Source: Mytilisepta virgata (Eukaryota > Mollusca > Bivalvia > Mytilida > Mytilidae). From it: a DNA stretch of 64,000 nucleotides. The translations under genes were made by a program, and so were the position numbers. The notes under the pieces are model-generated. The model ran no database searches. It worked only from the letters and a program-made list of their open reading frames with translations, and was not told the origin of the DNA. The stretch spans positions 29,512,580 to 29,576,579 of the forward strand of contig CM051510.1 in NCBI GenBank assembly GCA_028015205.1, read 5' to 3'. This document shows positions 47,560 to 55,811 of the stretch, in pieces. Position 1 is the first letter of the stretch; every line of letters starts with the position of its first letter.

Positions 47560-47614
47560 TTAAATTTTAAAGACCGTAAAACACGAATATCCACTGTTTA
47601 CATACATTGCTGTT
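47560..47614 (-). pseudogene. C1q exon, C-terminal piece (split by the palindrome)
   Basis: Encodes the last residues of a C1q domain, T-A-M-Y-V-N-S-G-Y-S-C-F-T-V-F-K-I then TAA, equivalent to the end of the intact gene at 28772. The rest of the exon lies 15.1 kb away at 62724-63048. Removing the inserted element plus one 6-bp duplicate makes the exon continuous in frame. Confidence 0.9.
47609..47614 (+). repeat. Target site duplication GCTGTT, left
   Basis: Exact 6-bp match to 62724-62729, directly abutting the element's AGT end. Confidence 0.9.
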
Positions 47615-47659
47615 AGTAGTATGTATGCGGTTCTAAATTAGCATTTGAGGTGGAGGAGC

Positions 47660-48064
47660 GTGGAGGAGCCGGAAGTGACGTCACCGGAACCGGAAATGAC
47701 GTCACAGGAAGTGACGTAACCGGAACCGGAAGTCACGTGACCGGAACCGGAAGTGATTTTTGCGCGCATGCGCAACCGGAAGTAGTGGTTTTTCCCGCCA
47801 TTTGTCGACGGAAGTGACGCAAGTCACGTGCTAGGACCCGGATGTGTCGTCCGCGCATGTGTGACCGGAACCGGAAGTGGTTTGCGCAACCGGAAGTAGG
47901 GTGTTTTTTCCGCCATTTGTTGCCGGAAGTGACGTAAGTCACGTGGTAGGACCGGGATGTGTGGTCTGCGCATGTTCGGGCGGAACCGGAAGTGGTTGGT
48001 GCAACCGGAAGTAGTGGATTTTCTCCATTGACGGAAGTGACGTCAGTCACGGACCCGGAAGTTT
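47660..48064 (+). promoter_or_regulatory. Dense ETS/CRE/E-box motif array, left arm
   Basis: CCGGAAGT (ETS consensus) occurs ten times, from 47669 to 48062, always in the same orientation. It is interleaved with three TGACGTCA (CRE), two TGACGTAA, three CACGTG and one GCGCATGCGC (NRF1-like) site, plus two CGCCATTTG (YY1-like). Many ETS and CRE sites are fused as CCGGAAGTGACGT. The stretch is made of three or four diverged repeats of about 110 bp. Motif identity is seen; function is inference. Confidence 0.65.
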
Positions 48065-48070
48065 CATGCT

Positions 48071-48745
48071 TCACCAGATTGAATTATCTCCCCTTTTCCC
48101 GCATTTCTCGGTCGTCTCTGGCTCTTTCATCGGTCTCTCACTGTTATGTCCGAGAGTATACGAAGTACACTATTGGATTATCTCCCCTTATCCCGCTCTT
48201 TTCATCTGTGGGTATTTTCTGTGAGGACTAGGATTGGATTATGTCCCCTTACCTCCAAGTGATGCTTGTCACCAATGGAGGGGTATCCTTAGCAACCGCC
48301 TTAGCAACGGCGGTCCATTTCATTGCATTCACTTCTCTTCTCTTGCCCCATCCCGTTCTTTGCTGCTCATGGCTACTCTTCTCTTGGTCATCGCTGCTCT
48401 TCTCTTGTTCTTTGCTGCTCAACGCTGTTCTGTACTCAGACCTGAAAGCACCCTAAAGACAATCGTTTACCCTAACACTAGTTCTGCTTTGCAGCCTGCT
48501 TCAAAGTCATGTTTCAAAGGGTGGATTGAGCCAGATTGAATTATCTCCCTTTTCCCGCTCTTCTCGGTCGTCTCTGGATCTTTGATTGAATTATCTCCCC
48601 TTATCCCGCTCTTTTCATCTGTGAGTGATGTTTTCTGTGAGGACTAGGATTGGATTATGTCCCCTTACCTCAAGTTGATGCTTGTCACCGCTCAATGGAG
48701 GGGTGTCCTTAGCAACGGCGGTCTATTTCATTGCTCTATGCTTCG
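48071..48745 (+). repeat. ~0.24-kb block duplicated, left arm
   Basis: 48071-48310 and 48533-48745 share 'cagattgaattatctccc', 'tttcccgc..ttctcggtcg', 'tctccccttatcccgctctt', 'gtgaggactaggattggatt' and 'agcaacggcggtc(c/t)atttc'. The first copy has an extra GCAACCGCCTTAGCAAC. Confidence 0.75.
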
Positions 48746-48884
48746 CTTCTCTTCGCTTGCTCTTCGCTGCTCCATGCTGCTCATCGCTAATAATGACTAT
48801 ATTCACCTGCTGATTTAAGATTCTTGGGGTTACTTGTCGGTGTTTTCGCTGCTGCTTCCGCTCCTGCTGTTTGTTGGTGTTCGT

Positions 48885-51340
48885 CATTGCTGCTCTTATC
48901 TTGTTCATCGCTGTTTTTCTCGTGCTCTTTGCTGCTCGTCGCTGTTTTTCTCTTGTTCTTTGTTGCTCATCACTGTTTTTCTCTTGCTCTTTACTGCTCA
49001 TCACTGTTTTTCTCTTGTTCTTTACTGGTCGTCACTGTTTTTCTCTCGTTCTTTACTGCTCATCGCTGTTTTTCTCTTGGTCTTTACTGCTTATGGCTGT
49101 TTTTCTCTCGCTCTTTGTTGATCATCACTGTTTTTCTCGTACTCTTTGCTGCTCATCGCTGTTTTTCTCTTGTTCTTTGCTGCTCATCGCTGTTTTTCTC
49201 TTGCTCTTTACTGCTCATCACTGTTTTTCTCTTGTTCTTTACTGGTCGTCACTGTTTTTCTCTCGTTCTTTACTGCTCATCGCTGTTTTTCTCTTGGTCT
49301 TTACTGCTTATGGATGTTTTTCTCTCGCTCTTTGTTGATCATCACTGTTTTTCTCGTACTCTTTGCTGCTCATCGCTGTTTTTGTCTTGTTCTTTGCTGC
49401 TCATCGCTGTTTTTCTCTTGTTCTTTACTGCTCATCACTGTTTTTCTCTTGTTCTTTACTGCCTATCACTGTTTTTCTCTTGGTTTTTGTAGCTCATCGC
49501 TGTTTGGCTCTTGCTCGTTACTGCTTATCACTGTTTTTCTCTTGGTTTTTGTAGCTCATCGCTGTTTTTCTCGTGCTCTTTGCTGCTCGTCACTGTTTTT
49601 CTCGTGCTGTTTACTGCTCGTCGCTGTTTTTTCTCTTGTTCTTTGTTGCTCATCACTGTTTTTCTCTTGCTCTTTACTGCTCATCACTGTTTTTCTCTTG
49701 TTCTTTACTGCTTATCGCTGTTTTTCTCTTGGTTTTTGTAGCTCATGGCTGTTTGTCTCTTGCTCTTTACTGCTCGTCGCTGTTTTTCTCGTGCTCTATG
49801 CTGCTCGTCGCTGTTTTTCTCTTGTTCTTTGCTGCTCGTCGCTGTTTTTCTCTTGTTCTTTGCTGCTCATCGCTGTTTTTCTCTTGTTCTTTACTGCTCA
49901 TCACTGTTTTTCTCTTGTTCTTTACTGCTCATCGCTGTTTTTCTCTTGGTCTTTACTGCTTATGGCTGTTTTTCTCTCGCTCTTTGTTGATCATCACTGT
50001 TTTTCTCGTACTCTTTGCTGCTCATCGCTGTTTTTCTCTTGTTCTTTGCTGCTCATCACTGTTTTTCTCTTGTTCTTTACTGCTCATCACTGTTTTTCTC
50101 TCGTTCTTTGCTGCTCATCACTGTTTTTCTCTTGTTCTTTACTGCTCATCACTGTTTTTCTCTCGTTCTTTACTGCTTATCGCTGTTTTTCTCTTGGTTT
50201 TTGTAGCTCATCACTGTTTTTCTCGTACTCTTTGCTGCTCGTCGCTGGTTTTTCTCTTGTTCTTTACTGCTCATCACTGTTTTTCTCTTGCTCTTTACTG
50301 CTCGTCGCTGTTTTTTCTCTTGTTCTTTACTGCTCATCACTGTTTTTCTCTTGCTCTTTACTGCTCATCGCTGTTTTTCTCTTGGTTTTTGTAGCTCATC
50401 GCTGTTTTCCACGTGCTCTTTGCTGCTCATCGCTGTTTTTCTCGTGCTCTTTGCTGCTCATCGCTGTTTTTCTCTTGGTTTTTGTAGCTCGTCGCTATTT
50501 TTCTCGTGCTGTTTACTGCTCGTCGCTGTTTTTTCTCTTGTTCTTTGTTGCTCATCACTGTTTTTCTCTTGCTCTTTACTGCTCATCACTGTTTTTCTCT
50601 TGTTCTTTACTGCTTATCGCTGTTTTTCTCTTGGTTTTTGTAGCTCATCGCTGTTTTCCACGTGCTCTTTACTGCTCATCGCTGTTTTTCTCTCGCTCTT
50701 TGTTGCTCATCGTTGTTTTTCTCTTGGTTTTTGTTGCTCGTCGCTATTTTTCTCGTGCTGTTTACTGCTCGTCGCTGTTTTTTCTCTTGTTCTTTGTTGC
50801 TCATCACTGTTTTTCTCTTGCTCTTTACTGCCCATCACTGTTTTTCTCTTGTTCTTTACTGCTTATCGCTGTTTTTCTCTTGGTTTTTGTAGCTCATCGC
50901 TGTTTGTCTCTTGCTCTTTACTGCTCATCGCTGTTTTTCTCTTGCTCTATGCTTCTCATCGCTGTTTTTCTCTTGTTCTTTGTTGCTCATCACTGTTTTT
51001 CTCTTGCTCTTTACTGCTCATCACTGTTTTTCTCTTGTTCTTTACTGGTCATCGCTGTTTTTCTCTTGCTCTTTACTGCTCATCGCTGTTTTTCTCTTGC
51101 TCTATGCTTCTCATCGCTGTTTTTTCTCTTGTTCTTTGTTGCTCATCACTGTTTTTCTCTTGCTCTTTACTGCTCATCAATGTTTTTCTCTTGTTCTTTA
51201 CTGGTCATCGCTGTTTTTCTCTCGTTCTTTACTGCTCATCGCTGTTTTTCTCTTGCTCTTTACTGCTTATGGCTGTTTTTCTCTCGCTCTTTGTTGCTCA
51301 TCACTGTTTTTCTCTTGTCCTTTGTTGTTCATCGCTACTC
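48885..51340 (+). repeat. 31-bp minisatellite, ~79 units, left arm
   Basis: The unit is 'ctgctcatcactgttttt' + 'ctcttgttcttta' (31 bp) with variants (GTC/GTA/GTT, CTCG/CTCTCG). As 31 is not a multiple of 3, three units (93 bp) give a 31-aa superperiod and long open frames appear in all three forward frames, including one of 938 codons. These are a by-product of a stop-free unit. The hydrophobic Leu/Phe/Ser/Cys translation is not a recognisable protein. Confidence 0.9.
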
Positions 51341-51399
51341 CTTACCTTACTCGCGTGCTTATTTCGTTTTTTGGGGCTACTTGTCTCTGTTTTCGCTGC

Positions 51400-51700
51400 C
51401 ACTACTGCTCCTGTTGCTTTTTGCTGTTCGTTATCGCTGTTCTTCTCTTGCTCATCGCTGTTTTTTCTCTTGCTCATCGCTGATCCTTTCTTGTTCTTTG
51501 CTGCTCATCCCTACTCAGGGCCTTACTCGCGTGCTCATTTCTGCTCATCTCTTGCTCATCGCTGCTCACAACTGCTCTTCTCTTGCTCATTGCTGCTCAT
51601 CACTGCTCATCGCTGCTCTTCTCTTGCTCTTTGCTGCTCATCCCTACTCAGGACCTTACTCGCGTGCTCATTTCGCTCCTGCTGCTGCTACGCAAGGAAT
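51400..51700 (+). repeat. Degenerate GCTCATCGCTG array, left arm
   Basis: Shorter diverged units of the minisatellite ('ttgctcatcgctgctc'), bracketed by two copies of 'ccttactcgcgtgctcattt'. Confidence 0.6.
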
Positions 51701-51833
51701 GGGTTTACTGCTGATGATCGGAAGGCCACTCGGTACTCATGTTGTCGGTTTGATTGGTAGATCAAGACTGATCGTGGTGATTGTATACTGGGATATTTAT
51801 CGACGACCAACACAAATGAAACAGTTTCATATT

Positions 51834-52349
51834 TTATTTTACAAAATCTACATCAGTCAATGTTTTGAGTTCTGGTTCTTTCTCTTCAAACAGAGGTACG
51901 ATCTTCTTCAGTTCTTGCCATTCGTAGGAACTCAGTGTTATACCTCTCTTGGTCGGTTGTAAAGTCAGTTCTCCGTTAGGCACGAAATGTTTTCTGACGT
52001 GAATGATAGGCGAGGGTGCTTTAATGATGACATAAACATCTTCTCCCAGATGATATCTCCAGTCCACCGGTTCTTTGTCCTGTACTCTACCGATCAAATC
52101 GTCCACCACTTCTGTGGTACTGCACAACATTTTCCACTGCATTAACGACAGGCTGACTCCGGTCTTGGTGGGCACCGTTTCACTTTCCCAAAATCTGAGA
52201 TCTACTCTTTTACTGCCATTCCATTCTGTCAGCTCTGCATAACGTCCTCCACCCAATGGTACTTTCAAAGGAATATCGGAAGCTGTCATGGCGTCTTGGA
52301 CGATATCGCTCTCGGTCTGGTCTTTGGTTTTCTTTTCTTTACGTGGCAT
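51834..52349 (-). CDS. Tandem PC4-like (p15 coactivator) protein, left-arm copy
   Basis: 171 aa. A short basic and acidic N-terminus (1-30) is followed by two PC4-type modules. Module 1 (about 36-86) has K-R-V-D-L-R-F-W-E, then P-T-K-T-G-V-S-L-S-L-x-Q-W. Module 2 (about 99-147) has Y-V-I-I-K, I-H-V-R-K-H-F, then P-T-K-R-G-I-T-L-S-S-Y-E-W-Q-E-L-K. The pattern 'K-x-G-[IV]-[ST]-L-x-x-x-x-W-x-x-L' is the PC4 signature. PC4 proteins bind single-stranded DNA and act in transcription or replication; one protein with two modules could mimic the usual dimer. A TATA element (TATATAAATAG) lies about 31 bp before the start. Identical to the right-arm copy. The family call is by motif, not search. Confidence 0.7.
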   Translation of the reverse strand: MPRKEKKTKDQTESDIVQDAMTASDIPLKVPLGGGRYAELTEWNGSKRVDLRFWESETVPTKTGVSLSLMQWKMLCSTTEVVDDLIGRVQDKEPVDWRYHLGEDVYVIIKAPSPIIHVRKHFVPNGELTLQPTKRGITLSSYEWQELKKIVPLFEEKEPELKTLTDVDFVK

Positions 52350-52379
52350 GTCGGCTGACTGATTCTTTTTCTAGCTGGT

Positions 52380-52390
52380 CTATTTATATA
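52380..52390 (-). promoter_or_regulatory. TATA element of the PC4-like gene, left arm
   Basis: TATATAAATAG on the minus strand, at the right distance for a very short leader. Confidence 0.5.
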
Positions 52391-52475
52391 TATATATTTG
52401 TAAAGATGGACTGGATTGGGTCTTATATCATGAAACTCGAAACAGGATTGGCTATCTTTAAGACATCGTGATTGG

Positions 52476-52706
52476 TTAACTTCTTCCGCTCCGATTGGTC
52501 GAAAATCTGTCATTTTCATTGGTCAATTCCAACCTTTTCGATAGATCAACACGATGATACACTGTCCAAATATGCGGCGCCCAATCCGGAAACTGTTCAC
52601 AATAGGTACGAGTAAACGCCGACAATACGATCAGTCTTCCTTGGTTCACCACACCGTCTTCGAACATGGCAGTGACGATTCTCTCGTATGCTTGGAAGGG
52701 GTCCAT
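52476..52706 (-). CDS. Bcl-2 BH1-like small protein, left-arm copy
   Basis: 76 aa from the ATG 34 bp after the start of a TATAAAAG box; an earlier in-frame ATG lies only about 3 bp beyond the box, so it is unlikely to be used. Residues about 14-35 follow the BH1 pattern of Bcl-2 proteins: F-x-D-G-V, N-x-G-R-[LI]-[IV], a hydrophobic run and a Cys, but with Q where BH1 usually has W. No BH2 or full helical bundle follows, so it is either a minimal or a truncated homologue. Bcl-2-like genes are reported as accessory genes in adintovirus-type elements. Tentative. Confidence 0.45.
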   Translation of the reverse strand: MDPFQAYERIVTAMFEDGVVNQGRLIVLSAFTRTYCEQFPDWAPHIWTVYHRVDLSKRLELTNENDRFSTNRSGRS

Positions 52707-52906
52707 CGTACGAATGACTTCTCTGATTATCTTCACTTCCTTTTATACATTTATGACATGAGACTACTCTGCATTGACAAACTTGTAACTGTCTACATAT
52801 ATACATGTATATATAGTGTTGCCAGAAGATCCCGATACCGGGGTTTTGTATCTGAGGCACTGGCAGTCCACCCGGACAGAGGAAAATACCGACAATCGTG
52901 TTCAGG
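52707..52906. promoter_or_regulatory. Divergent TATA promoter pair, left arm
   Basis: TATAAAAG on the minus strand (52740-52747) faces the BH1-like ORF, and TATATATAG on the plus strand (52808-52816) faces the polymerase-N-like ORF. The two boxes are about 60 bp apart. Confidence 0.5.
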
Positions 52907-53221
52907 ATGAACGAGATTACATCCGCCACCTTTCCTGATATGGTTCGCCACACATTCAACCTACAAAATACGACCTTCAAGATCAACGTGTCGTTTGGAT
53001 TTATACTGAGAAACGCAGAGACCGGAGAACTAAGATACTTCCATTCCAGGACGGGGACGAATGTTCTCTGTCTCGATGATGTTAGATGGACATCAAAGAT
53101 GGCTGCACCCATTCTCTTGCTTTTTGCTGCTCATCGCTGTTTTTCTCTTGCTCTGCTAATGATGACCTTACCTCATTTCAGTTTTGGGGCAACTTGTCGC
53201 TGTTTTCGCCGCTGTTGCTAG
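52907..53221 (+). pseudogene. Fragment resembling Polinton DNA polymerase B N-terminus, left arm
   Basis: About 65 residues read F-P-D-M-V-R-H, L-Q-N-T-T-F-K-I-N-V-S-F-G-F-I-L-R-N, E-T-G-E-L-R-Y-F-H-S. I recognise this as the kind of sequence at the start of Maverick/Polinton protein-primed polymerases. After T-S-K-M-A-A-P the frame runs into minisatellite-like sequence, so no exonuclease or polymerase domain follows. The break falls inside a unit also found twice at 54.74-54.93 kb ('gatggacatcaaagatggctgc'), suggesting recombination there. Assignment from memory of the motif. Confidence 0.4.
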
Positions 53222-53289
53222 TGGTGGTCGATTGTCGTTAGTCAAAGATTGGATCTGTGCGAGAGCACCCTTAGATCCGGGTTATTTAA

Positions 53290-53440
53290 AAGTCCACTCT
53301 GCATTTATCCAGGCTTGTGACTGGCTATCATAAGATAGGCTGCATTAATCCTGCTCAATTTTTTAAGGGCACTCTGCATTTGTCCAGGCTTGTGACTGGC
53401 TATATATATGTATAAACATATATAGGCTGCATTACCCTCC
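53290..53440 (+). repeat. Two-copy repeat with AT hairpin, left arm
   Basis: 'ctctgcattt(a/g)tccaggcttg' + 'tgactggctat' + 'aggctgcatta' occurs twice, about 75 bp apart. The second copy holds the hairpin TATATATGTATAAACATATATA. Confidence 0.65.
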
Positions 53441-53635
53441 TTCCCTTTTTTTGTTATATTTTTTTCTGTTTTTCTTTGTAATATGTTCCAATTCCTCCGT
53501 CACATAGAGTCATTGCTGTCTTCAGCTGGAGGTGGGTCGTAGTCGTTCAATACACGGTTAAGCAGATATTTTCGTTTTTCTACGGCCTAATCCCATGATT
53601 CTTTTGATTCGTAGTCTTCCTATTCTCTCCAGCGT

Positions 53636-54067
53636 TTAGCCGTTTTTCTTGATCTCTCTATGTACGGGGTCTTTATTTATGTCTTGATGCCAGGACACCA
53701 GTCCGAGGTAATGCTTTCGTACTTCGTCTCTGTATGAGTCAAACATGTCTCTATATGCTGCCAAGCGTGCCTTGTCTTCTTCCATTCCGGCTTCCACTAC
53801 TTCGTTTACTGTCTGTGAGTATTCCGATTGATGTACTTGAAATGTTATGTTCAAAACGACTTCCCATAGGGACTGTTCGCAAAGCTCTTCGGAGTCTTCG
53901 TTGGATCCATGGTCACTACTTTGTTCCGATTCATCGTTATCGGCTTCTGTGGTGGTGTCTGAAGCTGAATCACTATAGTCTGTTGAATCCTCTTCAATAC
54001 CATGTGCATTCTTTTTGTGTCGCACTAGGTTAAAGTTTTGCTTGGATTGGTATCCACAGGTATACAT
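53636..54067 (-). CDS. C2H2-finger-like acidic ORF, left-arm copy
   Basis: 143 codons starting at the ATG directly after the stop of the zinc-ribbon ORF, in the same frame. It opens with G-Y-Q-S-K-Q-N-F-N-L-V-R-H-K-K-N-A-H, the second half of a C2H2 finger, with Cys4, His17 and His22. The first zinc Cys is missing: TGT sits 8 rather than 9 bases before the Cys4 codon, as if one base had been lost. An acidic Ser/Asp/Glu-rich linker (25-62) and a helical C-terminus follow. May be a decayed gene or the 3' half of the upstream ORF. Confidence 0.45.
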   Translation of the reverse strand: MYTCGYQSKQNFNLVRHKKNAHGIEEDSTDYSDSASDTTTEADNDESEQSSDHGSNEDSEELCEQSLWEVVLNITFQVHQSEYSQTVNEVVEAGMEEDKARLAAYRDMFDSYRDEVRKHYLGLVSWHQDINKDPVHREIKKNG

Positions 54068-54526
54068 TTAAGACGTCTTTATTTCCTGGTAGTCGATAGC
54101 AGAATGAGTTCCGGTCGTCCTGCAAGTGCTTATATTAGATACAGGTTCCTCAGCGGCTTGTTGATTCATACACAAGCGTTTGGCAAAGTATTCGTTTCGA
54201 CATTGTTGCAGTTCAGATTTCACTTTTCTGATGAGGTCTCTTTTAAGTCTTTTCCAATCGTTGTCAATCCTTCTACATCCCTTGCAGATATTCATGTTTT
54301 TGTAGAAGTCCGCAAAGCTCTTGTTCGTTTGACACTTTTTACATTTCTTGTTTGGATCCACTTTGTTGGGTCCTCCACTTGTGTTATCCAGCCGTTTGGT
54401 TCTCTTCACTTTGGTTAGAAGTAATTTCCTTTTCCTTTGTGGTTTTGCTTTGGTGTTAGAAAGATCCACAGGTATTAAATATCTAGCAGGAACCACTAAA
54501 TCAACGAGAGGCGTTTTCGATGCCAT
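54068..54526 (-). CDS. Zinc-ribbon protein, left-arm copy
   Basis: 152 aa. A basic N-terminal half (K/R-rich, 25-60) is followed by a four-cysteine ribbon, Cys62-x2-Cys65 and Cys81-x2-Cys84, with F-A-D-F-Y-K between. A basic helical region follows to about 120. Such C-x2-C-x15-C-x2-C ribbons recur in large DNA viruses and mobile elements as nucleic-acid-binding modules; the specific role is unknown. It ends TAA immediately before the next ORF's ATG. Confidence 0.5.
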   Translation of the reverse strand: MASKTPLVDLVVPARYLIPVDLSNTKAKPQRKRKLLLTKVKRTKRLDNTSGGPNKVDPNKKCKKCQTNKSFADFYKNMNICKGCRRIDNDWKRLKRDLIRKVKSELQQCRNEYFAKRLCMNQQAAEEPVSNISTCRTTGTHSAIDYQEIKTS

Positions 54527-54715
54527 TGATACGTGTGTGTTGTTTGACGGTCTTCAAACAACTGACGAAATTAAACAAAACCTCTGATTATATTTTCGTT
54601 AAAAGCTTTTCATTGGTGTCATGGTGACGAAGATTGCTTTTTTTCTATTCATTCAGACCTCACAGTTCGCTGTTCGTTGTTGCTATTGCTGCTGAGGAGG
54701 TGAAGGTGGGATTCT

Positions 54716-54945
54716 CACTGTTTCGTTATAAGTCACCTCTTAGTCTCGTTGATGTTACGATGAACATCAAAGATGGCTGCCTCCATGTAACGCGGACCTG
54801 AAAGAGAGCACCCTTATGAAATAGAAGTTTTAGAGTCTTTCAGGACGGGAACGAATGTTCCCAGTCTCGTTGATGTTACGATGGACATCAAAGATGGCTG
54901 CGCCCAAGTAACGCGGACCTAAAAGAGAGCACCCTAATGAAACGA
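54716..54945 (+). repeat. 121-bp direct repeat, left arm
   Basis: 'gttgatgttacgatg(a/g)acatc' + 'aaagatggctgc' + 'gtaacgcggacct' + 'aaagagagcaccct' occurs at 54748 and 54869. A third partial unit is in the polymerase-like fragment near 53078. Each has an AAGATGGCTGC (YY1-like) site. Confidence 0.7.
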
Positions 54946-54989
54946 AAATTTCAGAGTATTTCCGGACGGAAACGAACGTTTACGGATTT

Positions 54990-55105
54990 CAGTCCTAACC
55001 CTAACTCGAGTCCTAACCCCAACTCTAATCCTAACCCTAACCCTAACCCTAACCCTAACCCTAACCGTAGTCCTGTCTCTAACCCTTATCGTAGGTCTGT
55101 CTCGT
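54990..55105 (+). repeat. Telomere-like CCCTAA repeats, left of the axis
   Basis: A clean (CCCTAA) run at about 55030-55066 is flanked on both sides by degenerate units (CCTAACTCGAGT, CTCTAAT, CCTTAT). Translation gives P-N-P-N repeats, a by-product of the 6-bp unit. Confidence 0.75.
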
Positions 55106-55124
55106 ACTCCTACTCTAACAACTC

Positions 55125-55206
55125 ATACCCACGTCGATGGTTCACCTAAGCAAGCGTGACTGTTTGCCTCATGTTTGTCACGCTTGCTTAGGTGAACCAC
55201 CGGCGT
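55125..55206. other. Palindrome axis with imperfect arms and central hairpin
   Basis: The innermost perfect stem is CACCTAAGCAAGCGTGAC (55143-55160) with its complement at 55177-55194, around a 16-nt loop. Just outside, the arms differ by one base length and two substitutions ('cccacgtcgatgg' against 'ccccacgccggtgg'). Confidence 0.8.
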
Positions 55207-55232
55207 GGGGTATGAGTTGTTAGAGTAGGAGT

Positions 55233-55348
55233 ACGAGACAGACCTACGATAAGGGTTAGAGACAGGACTACGGTTAGGGTTAGGGTTAGGGTTAGGGTTA
55301 GGGTTAGGATTAGAGTTGGGGTTAGGACTCGAGTTAGGGTTAGGACTG
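55233..55348 (-). repeat. Telomere-like TTAGGG repeats, right of the axis
   Basis: Mirror of 54990-55105, pure run at about 55272-55308. Orientation relative to the axis is CCCTAA then TTAGGG, the reverse of a telomere-telomere fusion. Confidence 0.75.
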
Positions 55349-55392
55349 AAATCCGTAAACGTTCGTTTCCGTCCGGAAATACTCTGAAATTT

Positions 55393-55622
55393 TCGTTTCA
55401 TTAGGGTGCTCTCTTTTAGGTCCGCGTTACTTGGGCGCAGCCATCTTTGATGTCCATCGTAACATCAACGAGACTGGGAACATTCGTTCCCGTCCTGAAA
55501 GACTCTAAAACTTCTATTTCATAAGGGTGCTCTCTTTCAGGTCCGCGTTACATGGAGGCAGCCATCTTTGATGTTCATCGTAACATCAACGAGACTAAGA
55601 GGTGACTTATAACGAAACAGTG
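55393..55622 (-). repeat. 121-bp direct repeat, right arm
   Basis: Mirror image of 54716-54945, identical where compared. Confidence 0.7.
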
Positions 55623-55811
55623 AGAATCCCACCTTCACCTCCTCAGCAGCAATAGCAACAACGAACAGCGAACTGTGAGGTCTGAATGAATAGAAAAAAA
55701 GCAATCTTCGTCACCATGACACCAATGAAAAGCTTTTAACGAAAATATAATCAGAGGTTTTGTTTAATTTCGTCAGTTGTTTGAAGACCGTCAAACAACA
55801 CACACGTATCA

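Noticed and set aside
49146..51962. 938-codon ORF (and 490-, 273-, 222-codon ORFs) in the left arm, mirrored at 58376-61192
   Set aside because: They are translations of a stop-free 31-bp minisatellite in all forward frames; start and end fall in non-repeat sequence by chance and no domain is present.
52554..53112. 118-, 171- and 86-codon ORFs overlapping the divergent promoter (and their mirror copies)
   Set aside because: They are antisense or frame-shifted shadows across the TATA region and the better supported BH1-like and polymerase-like ORFs.
54990..55348. Ancient telomere-telomere fusion at the palindrome centre
   Set aside because: Repeat orientation is CCCTAA then TTAGGG across the axis, the reverse of a fusion.
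54937..55401. P-N-P-N repeat protein genes beside the axis
   Set aside because: They are read from degenerate hexanucleotide telomere-like repeats and lack any other protein feature.
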